A stretch of 64,000 nt of DNA, from contig NZ_JAQTLS010000020.1 in NCBI RefSeq assembly GCF_028714775.1, positions 17,688-81,687 of the forward strand. The letters are read 5' to 3'. The position numbers and the translations under genes were made by a program. Numbering within the stretch: position 1 is the first letter of the stretch; each line of letters opens with the position of its first letter. Shown in pieces: positions 61,850 to 64,000 of the stretch. Under the pieces are notes generated by a model. That model saw nothing but the letters and a program-made list of their open reading frames with translations, had not been told where the DNA came from and did not search any database. Source of the DNA: Thiothrix sp. (GTDB taxonomy: Bacteria > Pseudomonadota > Gammaproteobacteria > Thiotrichales > Thiotrichaceae).

Positions 61850-62242
61850 ATGAAAGCATTGTTGTCGATTATGTTGCTGGCGGTGTTGATGTTTCCATCC
61901 GTTCAAGCTGATCAAGATATTTCCGACTACTGTGATCATCAAAAAAGTCGGCTTCCTGTTGAGTTTCCAAGCCATGATGGATCGGTGAATTTTTCTTACA
62001 ACAAGATCGTTTGCAAAGGTGACACTGCGAAACAGACGATAGTGGGTAAAGTGAAGGTGGAAAAACCGGATATTGAGGTAATAACCAGCGAGGCACTTAG
62101 TAACCTGATGGAATCCTGCAAGATTGATGATGATAGGGCGTATCTGGATAAGGGTATGAAGATAGCATCAGAGTACCAGATCATGCTCAAGAATAGCATT
62201 GTGGTGAGTTTCACCATTCGTCTTGACCGTTGCGGGATGTGA
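61850..62242 (+). CDS. small secreted protein, unknown
   Basis: The 130-residue protein has a signal peptide (LLSIMLLAVLMFPSVQA, cleaved before DQD) and four cysteines in the mature part. AAGGGGAG lies 9 nt before the ATG at 61850; the gene follows the repressor so closely that co-expression is likely. A lysogenic-conversion or exclusion protein is conceivable but unproven. Confidence 0.6.
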   Translation: MKALLSIMLLAVLMFPSVQADQDISDYCDHQKSRLPVEFPSHDGSVNFSYNKIVCKGDTAKQTIVGKVKVEKPDIEVITSEALSNLMESCKIDDDRAYLDKGMKIASEYQIMLKNSIVVSFTIRLDRCGM

Positions 62243-62351
62243 TGAACAGTATGTCAAATATATTCTAGCCATTATGGCTCTGAGCCTGACACTCCGATGC
62301 CAGTGTCAACATTTCTGGTAGTGGAACGTTTACCGCTTGGGTGGGTTGTTT

Positions 62352-62687
62352 TTAGGCAGCAGCCACCACAAGATGCCCAAATTGGGATGCAGCAGGCTTG
62401 ACAGTTATCTCAATGTCATAACCCAGCCGGTTGAGGCAGCCCATCAGTTTCCGTTCTGACAGGTTGGTAAAATTACCACGCATCAGGTCAGAAACTTTGG
62501 GCTGGGTAAGTCCCATACGTTTTGCCGCATCCTGTTGTGTCAGGCCGAGACGGCGCATAGCTTTGATGATCTGGATAGCCAGATCAGCCCTGACCTTGTG
62601 TTTTTCAGCATTAGGTAAGCCAAGATCGGCATAAACATTGCCTGACCCTTGTAATACCTCAATACCATCAATGACCCGTTTTTTCAT
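62352..62687 (-). CDS. higA: HigA-type antitoxin (XRE)
   Basis: The 111-residue protein has a HTH domain (KAMRRLGLTQQDAAKRMGLT, PKVSDLMRGNFTNLSERKLM) and a HigA-like C-terminal end (LGYDIEITVKPA). It follows the toxin gene, the order typical of higBA, with 20 bp overlap. It should repress the operon and neutralise HigB. Confidence 0.88.
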   Translation of the reverse strand: MKKRVIDGIEVLQGSGNVYADLGLPNAEKHKVRADLAIQIIKAMRRLGLTQQDAAKRMGLTQPKVSDLMRGNFTNLSERKLMGCLNRLGYDIEITVKPAASQFGHLVVAAA

Positions 62688-63051
62688 TTCTCATCTCCTG
62701 TGCCATTATTTCAGCCACTTTCAAACGATGGCGAATAATTTCAATGTCTTCTTTAGGGGTTGCTATCCCGTGCTTACTCTTTTTTTGGAAGGCATGTAGG
62801 ACAAATACGGCTTCCTCGAACTTGACGGTGTAAACGGCTCGGTAAGTTCCAGCCTCATCATTTTCAACTACCTCAAGAACACCTGCCCCACCAAAGCCTC
62901 TGAGTACTTTTGCGTCATCATGCTTTTCTCCAGCTTGCGCCATCCCCAATGCAAAGCCGAAAAAGCTGCGCACATCCTTAGGTAAGGCCATCAGGTCTTT
63001 GTAGCTACTGCCTACCCACTCAAGGGGTTTTTCTATGTACTGATCTTCCAT
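62668..63051 (-). CDS. higB: HigB-type toxin (RelE superfamily, phage Gp49-like)
   Basis: The 127-residue protein has the Gp49/HigB pattern: EWVGSSYKDLMALPKDVRSF, AKVLRGFGGAGVLEVVENDE, AGTYRAVYTVKFEEAVFVLH and AFQKKSKHGIATP. HigB toxins cleave mRNA on the ribosome. The promoter is probably within the truncated repeat copy upstream, since only 35 bp separate the start codon from it. The toxin appears complete. Confidence 0.88.
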   Translation of the reverse strand: MEDQYIEKPLEWVGSSYKDLMALPKDVRSFFGFALGMAQAGEKHDDAKVLRGFGGAGVLEVVENDEAGTYRAVYTVKFEEAVFVLHAFQKKSKHGIATPKEDIEIIRHRLKVAEIMAQEMRNEKTGH

Positions 63052-63086
63052 TCGGTGATTATACCTTTACTGGTATACAAAACAAT

Positions 63087-63137
63087 CCGCACTTCCCGTA
63101 GGCGTTGCCCAAAAGCAATTTCATCAAAATAATCCAT
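63087..63137 (-). pseudogene. truncated second copy of the XRE repressor gene
   Basis: An ATG at 63137 reads MDYFDEIAFGQRLREVR, the same first 17 codons as the repressor at 61482 apart from one substitution (Ser3 to Tyr). After codon 17 the similarity ends abruptly and the frame runs into the 5' part of higB. The right copy of the repressor is therefore a remnant, with higBA in place of its body. Confidence 0.85.
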
Positions 63138-63203
63138 ACAATCGCTTGCCTTTTATATTCAATCGCATAACAATCACCACAACAACACACATTTGAACAG
63201 GAG
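63087..63203. repeat. 117-bp inverted repeat, right copy
   Basis: Reverse complement of 61416-61532 with two mismatches. It ends in AGGAG, the ribosome site for the gene at 63212. Similarity stops a few bases before that gene's ATG, as it does before the gp16-like gene in the left copy. Confidence 0.92.
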
Positions 63204-63211
63204 CAGCAGAC

Positions 63212-63466
63212 ATGGCAGGGACACCCACCATAACAGGATTCTCCATCCGCAAGGATGGGGTCGAAGTCAAAAAACCATCCGGCACTGCTGCCCAAGCGGG
63301 GATCGAGTGGACAGCAGAAGCTGACGCAGCACCCGCAGGTGTGAAGGTTGACCTGTATGCACTGTACAGCGATGGCAACGAGGAACTGCGCGGCTGGAGC
63401 CGTAAGCCACTCCCCAGCGAGTGGGAAAGCCCGGAGGCACGGGCATATTTCCAAAAACACCAATAA
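63212..63466 (+). CDS. small unknown protein of the right operon
   Basis: The 84-residue protein (MAGTPTITGFSIRKDGVEVK) looks like a beta-rich small domain with a conserved-looking tryptophan-rich end (RGWSRKPLPSEWESP). AGGAG is 8 nt before the ATG. It is the first gene of the rightward operon, driven by the same control sequence as the leftward operon, yet shows no resemblance to the gp16-like protein. Confidence 0.55.
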   Translation: MAGTPTITGFSIRKDGVEVKKPSGTAAQAGIEWTAEADAAPAGVKVDLYALYSDGNEELRGWSRKPLPSEWESPEARAYFQKHQ

Positions 63467-63478
63467 CAGGAGAGCACC

Positions 63479-63901
63479 ATGGTCAGGATCACCACACGCA
63501 CTGAAGCGGCAGCAGGGCAAAAGCTCTGCCACCTCACCCAACAGCCCCACCAAGGGAACTGCTGCGGTAGCCAATGCATGGCTTGGCAGTGGGGGCAGGC
63601 AGGCCGTTTTACCTGTAGCACCAAGTTGCTGCCTCGGTATGCAGAATCTGCATTCGAGGGATACCGGGAAGATGATGAGCATGAAATGCCAGACTTTGAG
63701 GTAGCCAACTTTTACCAACCCATTGGCGATGGTTGGCAGTTCAACACCTTTGATGCGGGTGAGGATGGCTGGGAAGCACACTGGGAACGTGACACCGACC
63801 CAGAACGTGAAGGTTACTGCGCAGCATTGAACCACCCGATGGCGGTGGTGGCAAAGCTGGATGAAATCGGCATCGCCATTGGCGTGGGGGTTGGGGAATG
63901 A
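63479..63901 (+). CDS. unknown cysteine-containing protein of the right operon
   Basis: The 140-residue protein has an N-terminal Cys cluster (GNCCGSQCMAWQWG), an acidic middle (GYREDDEHEMPDFEVANFYQ) and a hydrophobic end. A zinc or Fe-S site is possible. GGAG precedes the ATG. Its stop overlaps the next start by 4 nt (ATGA). Not recognised. Confidence 0.55.
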   Translation: MVRITTRTEAAAGQKLCHLTQQPHQGNCCGSQCMAWQWGQAGRFTCSTKLLPRYAESAFEGYREDDEHEMPDFEVANFYQPIGDGWQFNTFDAGEDGWEAHWERDTDPEREGYCAALNHPMAVVAKLDEIGIAIGVGVGE

Positions 63902-64000
63902 GCCAAGCAAACCACCACAAAGCACCGTTGGCAGAAATCCACCGCCAACACCTTGCTGCCGCCCGCAGGCTACGGCAGGCATGGCAGCAATCTTTGGAAC
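63898..64000 (+). CDS. unknown protein, 5' part only (cut by window edge)
   Basis: An ATG at 63898 overlaps the preceding stop and opens a frame to the window edge: MSQANHHKAPLAEIHRQHLA then basic and helical. Only 34 residues are visible, so no family can be given. Confidence 0.55.
   Translation, partial: MSQANHHKAPLAEIHRQHLAAARRLRQAWQQSLE

Noticed and set aside
62287..62308. Hairpin TGACACT / AGTGTCA after the secreted protein gene as a terminator
   Set aside because: Stem of 7 bp without a following T-run; possibly a weak structure only.
63059..63982. A 307-codon leftward open frame across the right operon
   Set aside because: Antisense shadow; it crosses the inverted repeat and the genes at 63212 and 63479, which have proper ribosome sites and coupled junctions.
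1..64000. tRNA, rRNA and CRISPR genes
   Set aside because: Scanned for cloverleaf-like conserved T-loop sequences, rRNA signatures and regular repeat-spacer arrays; none was convincing by eye.

Overview
The window reads as chromosomal DNA of a Gram-negative gammaproteobacterium. It has an outer-membrane porin, LPS-core genes (hldE, waaC, waaA, a WaaL-type ligase), an Mla-type lipid ABC transporter, topoisomerase IV (parC), ispG, trpF, tpx and a short slyD. The gene mix and the moderately GC-rich housekeeping DNA resemble Thiothrix-like sulfur bacteria; that assignment is inference from recall and could not be tested here.

Layout. 1-6.1 kb: an ABC solute-binding lipoprotein (cut by the window edge), smpB, a ubiquinone-type FAD hydroxylase, an alpha/beta hydrolase, a 5'-nucleotidase lipoprotein and an unknown protein. 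6.1-8.9 kb: a porin with a readable promoter and terminator, a VapBC-type toxin-antitoxin pair and a cysteine-cluster protein. 8.9-17.5 kb: a 1284-residue FAD/Fe-S dehydrogenase, an ammonium transporter with a plausible NtrC/sigma-54 control region, an SCP2-like protein, tpx and slyD. 17.5-36 kb: a large LPS locus with lipid A acylation, heptose activation, at least nine glycosyltransferases and an O-antigen ligase. Its middle (about 25-31.8 kb) is clearly more AT-rich than its flanks. 36-46.8 kb: a small cytochrome c and ferredoxin, a DUF2157/GDYXXLXY membrane pair, a four-gene Mla-like transporter, a TacAT toxin-antitoxin pair, ispG, a dienelactone hydrolase, a formylglycine-enzyme-like protein and trpF.

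46.9-52 kb holds the most striking system: a protein built from three consecutive TIR-like segments, translationally coupled to a 1249-residue nSTAND ATPase with a membrane segment and 14 countable WD40 blades. This looks like a sensor-effector pair of the kind used in anti-phage or programmed-death systems. Just downstream lie a ParD-like antitoxin whose PIN toxin has been reduced to a 33-codon tail, then parC and htpX.

56.2-64 kb is an accessory island. One operon runs leftward: a BcepMu gp16-like DNA-binding protein, several small secreted or membrane proteins, a lytic transglycosylase and a replication-protein-like gene. A second operon runs rightward off the window. Between them lie a repressor, a secreted protein and HigBA. 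The two operons share a 117-bp near-perfect inverted repeat that duplicates the divergent control region and the first 17 codons of the repressor; in the right copy the repressor is truncated and higBA follows directly.

Across 38-53 kb a family of GC-rich palindromic elements recurs at least six times. Four of these copies sit in frame inside coding genes (STAS-MlaE, the transporter lipoprotein, and twice in the nSTAND gene).
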